A DNA stretch of 20,563 nt. It comes from GCA-2717185 sp964474755 (lineage in GTDB: Bacteria; Pseudomonadota; Alphaproteobacteria; UBA8366; GCA-2717185). Location of the stretch: positions 1 to 20,563 of the forward strand of contig CAYYUG010000073.1 in NCBI GenBank assembly GCA_964474755.1, in the 5' to 3' direction. Under the pieces are notes generated by a model. It did not search any database. It was not told the origin of the DNA and worked only from the letters and a program-made list of their open reading frames with translations. The position numbers and the translations under genes were made by a program. Of this stretch, positions 1-8,409 are shown piece by piece. Each line of letters opens with the position of its first letter. Position 1 is the first letter of the stretch.

Positions 1-342
1 GCCTATCGGCGCGCGGCGAATATCGTGCGGATCGAATCAAAGAAGGATAAGTCTGTCTTCGATGATGACGTGAAAATTGAATTACTGGCGGAGGAAGAGG
101 AACGCGCACTCTTTGAAAATTTTGTGATAGCGCGAAACGATGCGGAAAACGCAATTGAGGCGGAGCAGTTCGACAGAGCCATGGAAGCGATGGCTAGCTT
201 GCGTCAGACGGTCGATGCTTTTTTTGGAAAGGTGACGGTAAATACGAATGATGCTGACCTGCGTGTGAACAGGCTTTGCCTGCTTTCACAGTTTGGCGCC
301 ACGTTGAACCAAATCGCTAATTTTAGTCTGATCGAAGGCTAG
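1..342 (+). CDS. glyS: Glycyl-tRNA synthetase beta subunit, C-terminal end (5' truncated by window edge)
   Basis: This is the last 113 codons of the beta subunit of the tetrameric (alpha2beta2) glycyl-tRNA synthetase, which charges tRNA-Gly in the cytosol. The frame is open from base 1 and reads AYRRAANIVRIE, a typical GlyS stretch, so the GTG at 25 is internal and not a start. The second half contains VNRLCLLSQFG near the C-terminus, which matches the family's all-helical DALR-type anticodon-binding end. The stop TAG lies at 340-342. The preceding part, and probably glyQ, would lie upstream of the window. A decayed ppdK follows three bases later, so the two were probably once one transcript. 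The identification rests on the C-terminal motifs only but is confident. Confidence 0.93.
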   Translation, partial: AYRRAANIVRIESKKDKSVFDDDVKIELLAEEEERALFENFVIARNDAENAIEAEQFDRAMEAMASLRQTVDAFFGKVTVNTNDADLRVNRLCLLSQFGATLNQIANFSLIEG

Positions 343-345
343 GTG

Positions 346-1154
346 ATGAGGAAGTGGGTGTACAGCTTTGGCGACCGCACGTCTGAGGGTGAGGCTGGAA
401 TGCGGGAATTACTAAGTGGAAAGGGTGCCAATCTTGCAGAAATGTGCAATTTAGGTTTGCCGGTACCGCCTGGATTCTAGATCACTACAGAAGTCTGCAC
501 TCACTACTGTGAAAACGGCGAAAGCTATCCCAGCGATTACGTAACCGGAAATTTGCGAAATGCAGGCTTGAGCCATCTTCGAAGCTGCGGTCACCGTATC
601 GAAAGAGAGTGGCGAGACGGTTACACCTGAGGTGATGCTGCCGTTGATCGTAACCCGGCAAGAGCCCGACATCCTAAAAGCCATTATCGACTGGGTTGTC
701 GAGGATGTCAGAAAAGAGCAGGGCACGTCGCCCCAATTTATTGTTGGTACGATGATTTAGTCGCCGCGCACAGCCCTACGTGCTGGCGAGATCGCAGAGA
801 CGGCAGAGCTCTTCAGCTTTGGCACAAATGATCTGACCCAGACCGCCTTCAGTATCAGCCGCGACGATGCGGCGACTTTACCTGCCGGATTACGAGTAGT
901 TGGGTATTTTGCCGGCGGATTCATTTGTTTCTATAGATTTCGAGGGTGTGGGCGAGCTGGTTCCTATCGCTGTGGAACGCGGCAAGGCAGTCCAGGGTAA
1001 CCTGAAGATGGGTATCTGTGGCGAGCATGCTGGGGACCCGGCATCGGTACGTTTTTGCCACCAAATTGGTCTGGACTACGTCTACTGTTCACCGTATCGG
1101 GTGCCGGTCGCCCGGCTTTCTGCGGCACAGTCGGCGATAGACACAGACAGCTAA
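346..1154 (+). pseudogene. ppdK: Pyruvate, phosphate dikinase remnant: large internal deletion, four stops, frame changes
   Basis: PPDK interconverts pyruvate plus ATP plus phosphate and PEP plus AMP plus pyrophosphate. The family is about 870-900 residues; only about 270 residue positions remain. The N-terminal part (from ATG 346) reads MRKWVYSFGD and KGANLAEM, then meets TAG at 478-480 where the family has a Thr, and stays recognisable to about 535. The sequence then jumps, in a different frame, to the C-terminal domain at about 545 (PEICEMQA, stop TGA 569-571 at a usual Arg, then AIFEAAV and PEVMLPLIV). A third stop is TAG 758-760 after FIVGTMI, where a Glu is usual. SFGTNDLTQT and SRDDA follow, then a frame change at about 870-890 and TAG 897-899. 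The rest (GILPADSFVSID, GICGEHAGDPASV with the region of the catalytic Cys, CSPYRVPVARL) is intact to TAA 1152-1154. The swivelling phosphohistidine domain and most of the ATP-grasp domain are gone. It cannot make an active enzyme. Confidence 0.93.
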
Positions 1155-1246
1155 TAATCCGGAACATTCTAAGAGGGGATGTAGGCATTCCTTTGCGGAC
1201 GAGGCGATTTTTAAGTTAGGGCGAGAGGGTGTTACTTTCCTAGACT

Positions 1247-3007
1247 TTAGATGGCTGATAATACGTCGAACACGTCGCCTTCCGGTTGGCGACCTTGGAC
1301 GTGACGCAGATGCCATAGGGAGTAAAACAGCAGGACCCAACCCGCAAGGCGGGCGCGTTTTTTCGTGGATTTGTATAGCGCGACTACCTGGTTTGGGTGA
1401 CAGGCTTCGGCGATCGCCGGGTTGGCGGCAACAAGAGGTCCGAGGTTGGCACCCTGCTTGAAGATCCATTCTCCGACCGGCACGGTAAAGCCGCGCTTGC
1501 GCTCGAATGCACCAGCGGAAGGCATGATCCTATCGAGCCATCGCCGCAGTATCCACTTTCCGTGTTGCCTGTGGATTTTTAGACTGTCTGGAAGCCGGAA
1601 GACCGCTTCGGCAACCTGGGTGTCTAGAAAAGGCGTCCGCCCCTCTACGCCGTGCGCCATCAGGCAGCGGTCTAGTTTGGTCAAAAGATCGTTGGGTAAC
1701 CAGTCGGTGATGTCGGCTGCCTGCGCAATCTGTAGCCGTGAGCGCATCGGTTTTGTCGCGGTCACTTCGGCGGCGGCAATTGCGTCACGCCAGCTGGCGC
1801 TTTCATCGCGAAGAATACCGAGCCCTTCGACGATGCCGCGCGCGCGCATCATGCGGCCGCCTTGCCACCATGGCCGCAGGGCGCTGCGGTAGCGACCGTA
1901 GCCGCCGAACAGCTCATCACCGCCCTCTCCAGAGATAATAACCTTTAAGTCACGCGCTGCCTCCCGTGCCAGCTTGTAGGTAGGCAAAATTGCGTAGTCG
2001 GCAGCGGGATCGTCCATGGTACTGGCTATCTCTGGCAGCAACGACCAGAAATCAGTGTCCGTAAAGTTGATGGCATGAAACTCTGCACCTACGGTCTTGG
2101 CTAAATCTCGGGCATGATCGCGCTCGTCAGCGACCGCGGTTCCACTGAATCCTGCAGTGTACGCTTTGACCGGCCTTTCATTAAGTCGAGACATGAGAGC
2201 CAATATCGTTGAGGAATCGATGCCACCGGACAGGAACAGCCCATATGGAACATCGGAGCGCTGGTGAAGTCTGACGCTGTCCTCCAGGGCGGCGTCGAGC
2301 TTGCTCAAACCCTCGTCAATACCGCATTTCTTTGGCCCGCCAGCTGGCAAGGCAAGTCGGCGGCGGCGCTCGACAATTCGACCGCCACGCACAACCAGTG
2401 TCTCGCCGGGCAACACACGATTAATACCCTTGAAGATTGTGGAACGGCCACAGGTGAACTGAAGCTGCAGGAGTTCATTCCGGTGTTCTGGTGCCAATTC
2501 GGGAACCGCCGCCCCGGCGGCGAGCAGAGCCTGTGGTTCTGAGGCGAAAGCAAAATAATCATCGGTTTCGACATAGTAGAGTGGCTTAATGCCAAAGGGG
2601 TCGCGAGAAAGTACGAGGCGTGCTTTGACTGGATCGTGGATCGCAATTGCATACATCCCTCGCAGTAATTCAGCGAAGGAAAGGCCGTCGCGGCAATAAA
2701 GATGGAGTGGCGGCTCGCAGTCGGATTGCGTGCTTTGCGGGATGCCACCGAGCGTCGCGCGCAGTTCCAAATAGTTGTAGATCTCCGCATTGGCGATCAG
2801 GGCACTACCGCCGGTCTCATATATTGGCTGATCTCCGGATTTAAGATCGATAACGGCCAAGCGCGTCTGTACCATAGCGACAGCACCGGCGAGGTATTTG
2901 CCTTCGCCATCGGGGCCGCGGTGGCCGAGCGCACGGGCGAAGGCTTCCAGAATTGATGCGTCTGGACTTTTTCCATCGGGGACCATTATGCCGGCGATGC
3001 CGCACAT
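1247..3007 (-). CDS. asnB: Asparagine synthase (glutamine-hydrolysing)-like amidotransferase
   Basis: A class-B-type asparagine synthetase of 586 aa. It would use glutamine-derived ammonia and ATP to amidate an aspartyl or similar carboxylate in the cytosol. Residues 1 to about 200 are the N-terminal nucleophile glutaminase domain: Cys2 directly follows the initiator Met (MCGIAGI), with HRGPDG at 29-34, and RDPFGIKPLYY at 135-145. The glutamine-binding motif reads NAEIYN (73-78) instead of the usual NGEIYN. The synthetase domain follows, with the ATP PP-loop SGGIDSS at 260-266 and, further on, SGEGGDELFGGY. Its ATG overlaps the TGA of the upstream glycosyltransferase by one base (TGATG), so the two are probably translationally coupled. 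In this setting it may amidate a sugar acid of a surface polysaccharide rather than make free asparagine; that is inference from the neighbours. It converges on the ppdK remnant. Confidence 0.88.
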   Translation of the reverse strand: MCGIAGIMVPDGKSPDASILEAFARALGHRGPDGEGKYLAGAVAMVQTRLAVIDLKSGDQPIYETGGSALIANAEIYNYLELRATLGGIPQSTQSDCEPPLHLYCRDGLSFAELLRGMYAIAIHDPVKARLVLSRDPFGIKPLYYVETDDYFAFASEPQALLAAGAAVPELAPEHRNELLQLQFTCGRSTIFKGINRVLPGETLVVRGGRIVERRRRLALPAGGPKKCGIDEGLSKLDAALEDSVRLHQRSDVPYGLFLSGGIDSSTILALMSRLNERPVKAYTAGFSGTAVADERDHARDLAKTVGAEFHAINFTDTDFWSLLPEIASTMDDPAADYAILPTYKLAREAARDLKVIISGEGGDELFGGYGRYRSALRPWWQGGRMMRARGIVEGLGILRDESASWRDAIAAAEVTATKPMRSRLQIAQAADITDWLPNDLLTKLDRCLMAHGVEGRTPFLDTQVAEAVFRLPDSLKIHRQHGKWILRRWLDRIMPSAGAFERKRGFTVPVGEWIFKQGANLGPLVAANPAIAEACHPNQVVALYKSTKKRARLAGWVLLFYSLWHLRHVQGRQPEGDVFDVLSAI

Positions 3008-4029
3008 CAGGCCGTGACACTTTCAAAGAAATTCATGTAACCCGATACCACTGCAGCTTCGGTGAAGTCGGCCTCATAAGCGAGTCGACCCTGGCTGACA
3101 AGGCTTTCGGCCAGTTCTGCTTCGGTGAGGACGCGTGTGATCGCGGCGGCGAGGCCCGGCGCATCGTCAATCGGGACCAAAAGTCCCGTTTCGCCGTCCG
3201 CGACCAACGCCGCAGGACCCTGTGACTGAGCGGCCACCAACGGTCGGCGTTGTGCCCATGATTCGATGATGACATTGCCCAGCGGCTCATGGCGCGAAGG
3301 GCATACGAAGAGGTCACAGGCGGCGAATAGGCTAGGGACATCCATGCGCCAGCCAAGAAAGCGGACGCGATCAGCAATGCCAAGCTGGGTGGCTTGTGCT
3401 TCTAAAGACTGGCGAAGCGGTCCTTCACCGGCCAGCCACAAATAAGTTTCAGGCAACTGACCAAGTGCTTCCAGTAACACATTGAATGCCTTGTTCACGT
3501 GCAATCGACCCAGCGCCAACAACAAGGGGGCATCCTCGGGAGTGTCTAGTGACTTTCTTGGAATTGGCGGAGCCTCAGTTGCGTCGACGAAGTTCGGTAG
3601 ATACCAGGTGCGGCTGCGTGGCCAGCCTTCTTGGACCAAGTAATCGCAGATACTTTTTGTATTGCCGACGAGATGGTCACAGCGCCGGTAGCTATTTAGC
3701 TTGTAATATCCCCCGAGGCGGGCGGCGAAAATATAGTCGCCGACCGGACAAAACTGGGTCGCCCTGTTCATCCAACTCAAAAGGATGTCTGGCTCAAAAC
3801 TCGTGATAGCGCGGCGCAGACGATGGCCAGTCATGCAATCTAGCGGTCCGCCGAACCGAAATTGAATAGGCTCAATACCGTGTTCTCTTAACTCAGTTGC
3901 TCGGCAGGTGTCCTGTCGGATGATGATTTCCTGAGTGACCGACCTACGTTCGAGCGCGGGTACCAGCCGTGTAAAAAACGATTCCGCACCGCCTTTGTGA
4001 GCTCCTGCCATGACTTGCATGATTCGCAT
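3007..4029 (-). CDS. Glycosyltransferase family 4 (GT-B fold)
   Basis: A 340-aa retaining glycosyltransferase of the GT4 type, which transfers a sugar from a nucleotide sugar onto a growing glycan on the cytoplasmic side of the inner membrane. The N-terminal Rossmann domain carries the glycine loop GGAE (13-16). The C-terminal donor domain starts around residue 166 with LLLALGRLHVNK (Arg175 and Lys180 fit the phosphate-contacting pair) and holds the E-x7-E signature at Glu248 and Glu256 (SRHEPLGNVIIESWA). Length is on the short side but normal for bacterial GT4 proteins. It sits between a GT9 gene and the amidotransferase, and its start overlaps the upstream stop by one base (TAATG). Donor and acceptor cannot be read from the sequence; an LPS-core or capsule role is likely from context. 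Confidence 0.88.
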   Translation of the reverse strand: MRIMQVMAGAHKGGAESFFTRLVPALERRSVTQEIIIRQDTCRATELREHGIEPIQFRFGGPLDCMTGHRLRRAITSFEPDILLSWMNRATQFCPVGDYIFAARLGGYYKLNSYRRCDHLVGNTKSICDYLVQEGWPRSRTWYLPNFVDATEAPPIPRKSLDTPEDAPLLLALGRLHVNKAFNVLLEALGQLPETYLWLAGEGPLRQSLEAQATQLGIADRVRFLGWRMDVPSLFAACDLFVCPSRHEPLGNVIIESWAQRRPLVAAQSQGPAALVADGETGLLVPIDDAPGLAAAITRVLTEAELAESLVSQGRLAYEADFTEAAVVSGYMNFFESVTA

Positions 4030-5015
4030 TAGGCCTGCCTTCGCACAGAGCCACCCTTCGCTGCCTCGATGCGCGCCCAGAGATCGCGCGCGGCTGCTTC
4101 GGCCTTGTCTACGGACAGGCTGTCCATGACTGTTCCGGTGGTTCGGTGATCGTATCCCGGCGCGCTGACAATCTCGTCGTAGCTGAGGTCGGTTCGGACA
4201 CAGGCAGTCAGTTCACCCCATGGCGCATAATGCACATTTCGGCTGGGCCCGAACAGACCGAGCGTTGGAAGGCCGACGGCAGCCGACATATGCATCAGTC
4301 CAGAATCATTACCTATGAATAATGCGCACCGTCGCAGGACTGCTGCGGCAACAGGAAGGTTTGTTCTGCCAACGAGATTTAATATGCGATCTGACGGAAT
4401 GGCATCAAGCAATGGCTGAACCTGCTCAAATTCCTGGGCGGCTGCGAGAATTGCAATGCGGCAGTGCGGTAACACACCGTCCGTATCTGTAAGGCGTATC
4501 ATCAATTCTACGAAACGTTCCGGTCGCCATTGTTTCCCGGGCCAGTTCGCGGCGGCGGCAACCGCGAGGACCGGTGGACCATCCGGTACGAGGAGTGCGG
4601 CGTCTGCATCGTCTTGTGGATGGGTCCAACAGGTTGGGGCGGGGGGATAATCCTGCAATCCGAGCGTGGCCGCCAGATATAGCACCCGATGCACTTCTAA
4701 ATTTGTCGGCGGCGGTAACTGCCGCTCGCGCGCAAGAAGCAGCCAGGACATTGCAGAACGTCGCAGATCAATCACCATATCCCACCGTTGGAGCGCGCAC
4801 TGCCTCCATAATTTCAGCCAGTGTAGCGAAAGGCGTCGTTTGCGCAGCACGATCACACGGTCCAGATTCGGCATCGCATTGAATAGGGTCGCAGCAGCCG
4901 GCCCCACTGCAACCGTAATTTGTGCGTTAGGGTAACGGTCTATCAGGTGCGATAACAGACCGGTCGAGAGAATTGCGTCGCCAATGCGGGTCGCGGTTAC
5001 AAAGAGAATTCGCAT
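4029..5015 (-). CDS. Glycosyltransferase family 9 (ADP-heptose:LPS heptosyltransferase-like)
   Basis: A 328-aa GT9 protein, the family of WaaC/WaaF/WaaQ heptosyltransferases that extend the LPS inner core at the inner membrane. The N-terminus MRILFVTATRIGDAILSTG shows the acceptor-side G-D-A motif with Asp13. The C-terminal half shows a KQWRPERF stretch (161-168) and the donor-binding NDSGLMHMSAAVGLP region (236-250) followed by LFGPS, all typical of the family. It is the first gene of the three-gene minus-strand unit (GT9, GT4, asnB-like), with the next start overlapping its TAA by one base. The 120 bp to the divergent ygfZ must hold its promoter, but I see no strong one. Which heptosyltransferase subtype it is, or whether it uses another sugar, I cannot say. 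Confidence 0.88.
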   Translation of the reverse strand: MRILFVTATRIGDAILSTGLLSHLIDRYPNAQITVAVGPAAATLFNAMPNLDRVIVLRKRRLSLHWLKLWRQCALQRWDMVIDLRRSAMSWLLLARERQLPPPTNLEVHRVLYLAATLGLQDYPPAPTCWTHPQDDADAALLVPDGPPVLAVAAAANWPGKQWRPERFVELMIRLTDTDGVLPHCRIAILAAAQEFEQVQPLLDAIPSDRILNLVGRTNLPVAAAVLRRCALFIGNDSGLMHMSAAVGLPTLGLFGPSRNVHYAPWGELTACVRTDLSYDEIVSAPGYDHRTTGTVMDSLSVDKAEAAARDLWARIEAAKGGSVRRQA

Positions 5016-5119
5016 TGCGGCTCAGAATATAGGAACTCGATGCCGCTTGTTACCCGAATTCCAGCCCCTTGACCAGAAGGTCTTGTTATTTGCTGCTAGA
5101 ACATAATATTGGTTCTCGC

Positions 5120-5130
5120 GGAGAGGAGGA
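5120..5130 (+). promoter_or_regulatory. Strong purine-rich ribosome binding site that fixes the ygfZ start
   Basis: GGAGAGGAGGA lies 5 bases before ATG 5136, a near-ideal Shine-Dalgarno run. It shows that the ATG at 5136 is the start and not the in-frame TTG at 5109. Confidence 0.7.
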
Positions 5131-5135
5131 AGAGT

Positions 5136-6026
5136 ATGGCAGTTTTAGGTTTCGAGCGGCTTGAGAGCCGCGGCATCCTGTCGGTCGGAGGTGAAGACCG
5201 CACTACTTTTTTGCAAGGGTTGATTTCCAACGATATCGATCGCGTCGCTGTCGACCGGGCCATCTGGGCTGCTTTGCTTACCCCCCAGGGCAAGTATCTG
5301 CATGACTTTTTCGTCGCAGGGATTGACGAGACGCTCTATCTTGATTGTGAAAGCGATCGGCTTATGGATTTGGGCAAGCGCCTGCACCGCTACAAGCTGC
5401 GAGCGCAGGTGGAACTCGGTATCGGCGAAGGTATGGCGGTCTACGCGCTGTTTGGCGGTGGAGCATTGGATGCGCTTAATTTGTCTGCGGATGCGGGGGC
5501 GGCCCGCAGCCTCCGCGACGGCATCGTCTATACCGACCCGCGGCTACCGGCCGTTGGTGCTCGTGCGTTACTGCCGGCCTGTGATGCCGAAAATTTGCTG
5601 GAAACACTCGGTTTCCACGCTGCTGATACGAACAGTTACGAGACTTTGAGGCTCGAACATGGGCTTAGCGATGGCAGCCGCGATCTTATTGTCGAGAAAT
5701 CAACATTGCTGGAAAGTAATTTCGACGAACTGCACGGGGTCGATTGGGACAAAGGCTGCTATATGGGTCAGGAGCTGACGGCACGGACAAAGTATCGGGG
5801 TCTCGTGCGTAAGCGATTGATGCCTGTTCGGATCGATGGTCCGGTTCCGGAATTGGGGACTCCGTTGATGGCAGGGGATAAGGAGATTGGTGAGATGCGG
5901 TCCGGTCAGAACTCGCGTGGTCTGGCGCTGATCCGGTTGGAACGATTTGAAGAAGCGGACACAGACGGCTTAAACGCTGGAGACGCCCGTATCTTTCCGG
6001 AAAAACCAGTCTGGGCAAGCTACTGA
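5136..6026 (+). CDS. ygfZ: Folate-binding protein YgfZ (CAF17/IBA57-like, Fe-S cluster maintenance)
   Basis: A 296-aa member of the YgfZ/IBA57 family. These are tetrahydrofolate-dependent proteins related to the glycine-cleavage T protein that help make or repair certain [4Fe-4S] enzymes in the cytosol. The family signature K-G-C-Y-x-G-Q-E is complete at residues 206-213 (KGCYMGQE) with its reactive Cys, followed by a Lys/Arg-rich LVRKRLMPV stretch. The N-terminus (GFERLESRGILSV, then FLQGLISNDI) is typical. The start was chosen from the strong ribosome binding site. It is transcribed divergently from the glycan cluster and stands alone. A weak promoter candidate, TTGTTA (5083-5088) and TAATAT (5104-5109), has a short 15-bp spacer and is doubtful. 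Confidence 0.92.
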   Translation: MAVLGFERLESRGILSVGGEDRTTFLQGLISNDIDRVAVDRAIWAALLTPQGKYLHDFFVAGIDETLYLDCESDRLMDLGKRLHRYKLRAQVELGIGEGMAVYALFGGGALDALNLSADAGAARSLRDGIVYTDPRLPAVGARALLPACDAENLLETLGFHAADTNSYETLRLEHGLSDGSRDLIVEKSTLLESNFDELHGVDWDKGCYMGQELTARTKYRGLVRKRLMPVRIDGPVPELGTPLMAGDKEIGEMRSGQNSRGLALIRLERFEEADTDGLNAGDARIFPEKPVWASY

Positions 6027-6496
6027 CCTTCAACTTCGTTAAGCCATCGGAAAAAGGTAATTTATGCATTATAATTAGTTGATAACTTACAATTGATTTT
6101 AGATAGGTTTGTCGATTTTGCCTTGCGGCGGACTGTTGCGTCTGTTGGTGAATGTAGACCAGCAACTGATTCGATAGGATGGCGAATTGTATGACACGCC
6201 GTTGGAGGCGGTGCGCGCGTATATAGCAAGGCGATAGGCGACGAGATCGCCGCACAGAACTTGGATCGGAAAATGTTGACGAGAAAAAATAAACTAATCC
6301 GACAAGAGGACGCTCTCTGCCTGGATGGCTTTCCTTAACTCTTTCAAATTTTATAGTCGATAGGGCTCGTAGGTCGAGTGCCTCAGACGAGACCTGCGCC
6401 CAAGAGAACGTCTAATTTTGGGTAAAAAGCGCCATAGCTCAGTTCAGTCTGGGCTGCTAGTCTGCCATCAGACATTGCAATTTAGGAGACAATGCT
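6027..6496. other. 470-bp intergenic stretch without a recognised gene
   Basis: Between ygfZ and the thiolase gene I find no convincing coding frame on either strand. The minus-strand frame that crosses the first part is mostly the mirror of ygfZ. The stretch is patchily AT-rich (around 6060-6115 and 6270-6300). A tRNA-like run near 6430 does not complete a cloverleaf. No clean terminator hairpin with a T-run was found after ygfZ. It probably holds the promoter of the thiolase operon, but no box pair is good enough to name. Confidence 0.5.
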
Positions 6497-7663
6497 GTGA
6501 CCGCATGCATGGTGGGTTGGACTCATTCAAAATTCGGTAAGCTTGAAGGTGAAGATGTCGAAGCCCTGATCGTCGGTGTCGCAACCGATGCGATCGCCGA
6601 TGCTGGTATTGCACCAGCTGACATCGATGCTATTTACCTGGGCTTCTACAATGGAGGATTTTCGGCACAGGATTTTGGCTCCTCGCTAGTCCTTCAGGCT
6701 GATCCGGCGCTGCGCTACAAATCGGCGACGCGGGTCGAGAACGCTTGCGCAACAGGCTCAGCTGCAATCCATCAGGGGGTCAATTTCCTGGAGGCGAAGA
6801 AGGGCCGTCTGGTCCTGGTCGTCGGGGTTGAGAAAATGACCGATACGGTTGGCTCAGAGATCGGCAATATCCTGATGAAGGCGAGCTATCTTAAAGAAGA
6901 TTCGACAATTGAGGGTGGGTTTGCTGGGGTCTTCGGGCGTATTACTCAGCAATATTTCCAGAAATACGGTGATCAGACTGACGCCTTGGCGCAAATTGCA
7001 GCCAAAAACCACAAGAATGGTTGCAATAATCCCTACGCCCAATTGCGCAAGGATCTGGGCTACGAGTTCTGCCGAAACGAGTCGGATAAGAACCCGTTCG
7101 TGGCAGGGCCCCTAAAGCGAACAGATTGCTCGTTGGTCTCCGATGGTGCGGCGGCGGTGGTGCTGGCTGATATGGAAACCGCGCTGACCATGCCGAAAGC
7201 GGTGGTCTTCCGGTCGACGGCGCATGTTAACGATCTGTTGCCGATGAGCAGCCGGGACATGACCTTCTTGGACGGCGCCGCGCGTGCCTGGTCGCAGGCG
7301 CTGGAGAAGGCTGGCCTTACCTTGAATGACCTCAGTCTAGTGGAAACCCATGACTGCTTCACAACGGCGGAGCTCATGGAGTACGAAGCCATGGGTCTAG
7401 CGGAGCCGGGCCAAGGCGCGCGGGTCATTATGGACGGTATATCGGCTAAGGACGGTAAGCTTCCGATTAACCCGTCGGGTGGGCTTAAATCGAAGGGACA
7501 CCCGATTGGTGCGACAGGTGTGTCTATGCACGTCCTGTCGGCGATGCAGGTTCGCGGTGAGGCCGGCGACATGCAAGTCAAAGATGCCAATCTGGCCGGG
7601 CTGTTTAACATGGGCGGTGCCGGCGTTGCGAACCTTGTCTCGATCGTAGAAGCGCTGCGCTGA
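6497..7663 (+). CDS. Thiolase-family acyl-CoA acetyltransferase (SCP-x-like)
   Basis: A 388-aa thiolase-superfamily protein of the SCP-x / acetyl-CoA acetyltransferase-like branch, acting on CoA thioesters in fatty-acid or related carbon metabolism. The nucleophilic Cys is Cys84 in ENACATGSAA, and the C-terminal catalytic motif GHPIGATG starts at 334 with His335. VETHDCFTTAELM near 280 is typical of this branch. The branch usually lacks the second CxG cysteine of classical thiolases, and here the late Gly-rich segment reads NMGGAGVAN, so a degradative thiolase activity should not be assumed. The start is GTG 6497 with AGGAGA (6484-6489) seven bases upstream; the family N-terminus (TACMVGWTHSKFGK) fits it better than the internal ATG at 6509. 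The acuI-like gene begins 37 bp after its stop, so they likely form an operon. Confidence 0.88.
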   Translation: MTACMVGWTHSKFGKLEGEDVEALIVGVATDAIADAGIAPADIDAIYLGFYNGGFSAQDFGSSLVLQADPALRYKSATRVENACATGSAAIHQGVNFLEAKKGRLVLVVGVEKMTDTVGSEIGNILMKASYLKEDSTIEGGFAGVFGRITQQYFQKYGDQTDALAQIAAKNHKNGCNNPYAQLRKDLGYEFCRNESDKNPFVAGPLKRTDCSLVSDGAAAVVLADMETALTMPKAVVFRSTAHVNDLLPMSSRDMTFLDGAARAWSQALEKAGLTLNDLSLVETHDCFTTAELMEYEAMGLAEPGQGARVIMDGISAKDGKLPINPSGGLKSKGHPIGATGVSMHVLSAMQVRGEAGDMQVKDANLAGLFNMGGAGVANLVSIVEALR

Positions 7664-7700
7664 CCGGCGGTGACGCCACACCTAATGGAGCCTGAACAAC

Positions 7701-8290
7701 ATGGCTGACCAATTTTCCGCATTCGTCCTAACCGAAGACGACGGTAAAGTTACGAGTGTGTTACGGGATATGGGCGTGGATGAGTTACCGGAGGGTGATG
7801 TTACCGTCCGAGTGACCTATTCGGGCCTTAATTATAAGGATGGCATGGTCATAAATGGGATTGGCCGTCTGGTGCGCAACTATCCACACGTGCCTGGCAT
7901 CGATTTCGCTGGAATTGTTGAGGATTCGGACAGCGATCGCTACAAGCCCGGAGATCAGGTGATTTTGACTGGATGGCGGGTTGGCGAAGCCCATTGGGGT
8001 GGCTTTGCCGGCAAAGCGCGGGTAGATTCCAACTGGTTGGTGCCGGTGCCAGAGGGGCTGACAGATAAGCAGGCTATGGCAATTGGTACAGCCGGCTTTA
8101 CCTCCATGCTATGCATCGCGGCATTGGAAGATCATGGTTTGACGCCGGATGCGGGTACGGTTTTGGTAACAGGGGCTGCCGGCGGCGTCGGTTCCATTGC
8201 TATTTCTATACTGGCCAAGCGCGGCTACCTTGTCGCAGCCTCGACTGGTCGGGCGGAGCAGGCGGACTATTTAAAGTCGCTTGGCGCATC
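7701..8290 (+). CDS. acuI: AcuI/YhdH-type acrylyl-CoA reductase or quinone oxidoreductase, cut by assembly gap
   Basis: The first 196 residues of a medium-chain reductase of the AcuI/YhdH family, NADPH-dependent enzymes of which the best studied reduce acrylyl-CoA to propionyl-CoA. Visible are the GroES-like N-terminal fold with SGLNYKDGMVI (41-51) and PGIDFAGIVE, then the nucleotide-binding start TGAAGGVGS (157-165) and STGR (181-184), the usual place for binding the NADP 2'-phosphate. The zinc-ligand pattern of alcohol dehydrogenases is absent, as in this subfamily. The family is about 325-330 aa, so roughly 130 residues are missing in the N-run. GGAG at 7687-7690 serves the ATG. It lies downstream of the thiolase gene. 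The symbol is by family resemblance; the true substrate is not shown. Confidence 0.82.
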
Positions 8291-8390
8291 NNNNNNNNNN
8301 NNNNNNNNNNNNNNNNNNNNNNNNNNNNNNNNNNNNNNNNNNNNNNNNNNNNNNNNNNNNNNNNNNNNNNNNNNNNNNNNNNNNNNNNNN
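8291..8390. other. Assembly gap (100 N)
   Basis: Exactly 100 Ns, the usual placeholder for a gap of unknown size. It cuts the acuI-like gene, which would need about 390 bp to finish, so the real gap is probably longer than drawn and could hide further genes before the convergent SDR gene. Confidence 0.95.
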
Positions 8391-8409
8391 TAAATTAGAT
8401 TGCGCGACG

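Noticed and set aside
5686..6255. 189-codon minus-strand frame spanning the ygfZ end and spacer
   Set aside because: More than half mirrors ygfZ, and the remainder has no start signal or motif.
6430..6495. tRNA-like run (GCGCCATAGCTCAGTT) before the thiolase gene
   Set aside because: It resembles a D-arm but there is no TTCGANTC-type T-loop, no closing acceptor stem and no anticodon stem at the right distance.
7060..7722. 220-codon minus-strand frame over the thiolase gene
   Set aside because: It lies antisense to a clear thiolase with intact catalytic motifs; a composition shadow.
8391..8393. TAA right after the gap as the stop codon of acuI
   Set aside because: Frame across the Ns is unknown, and the family needs about 130 more residues; nothing links this triplet to acuI.
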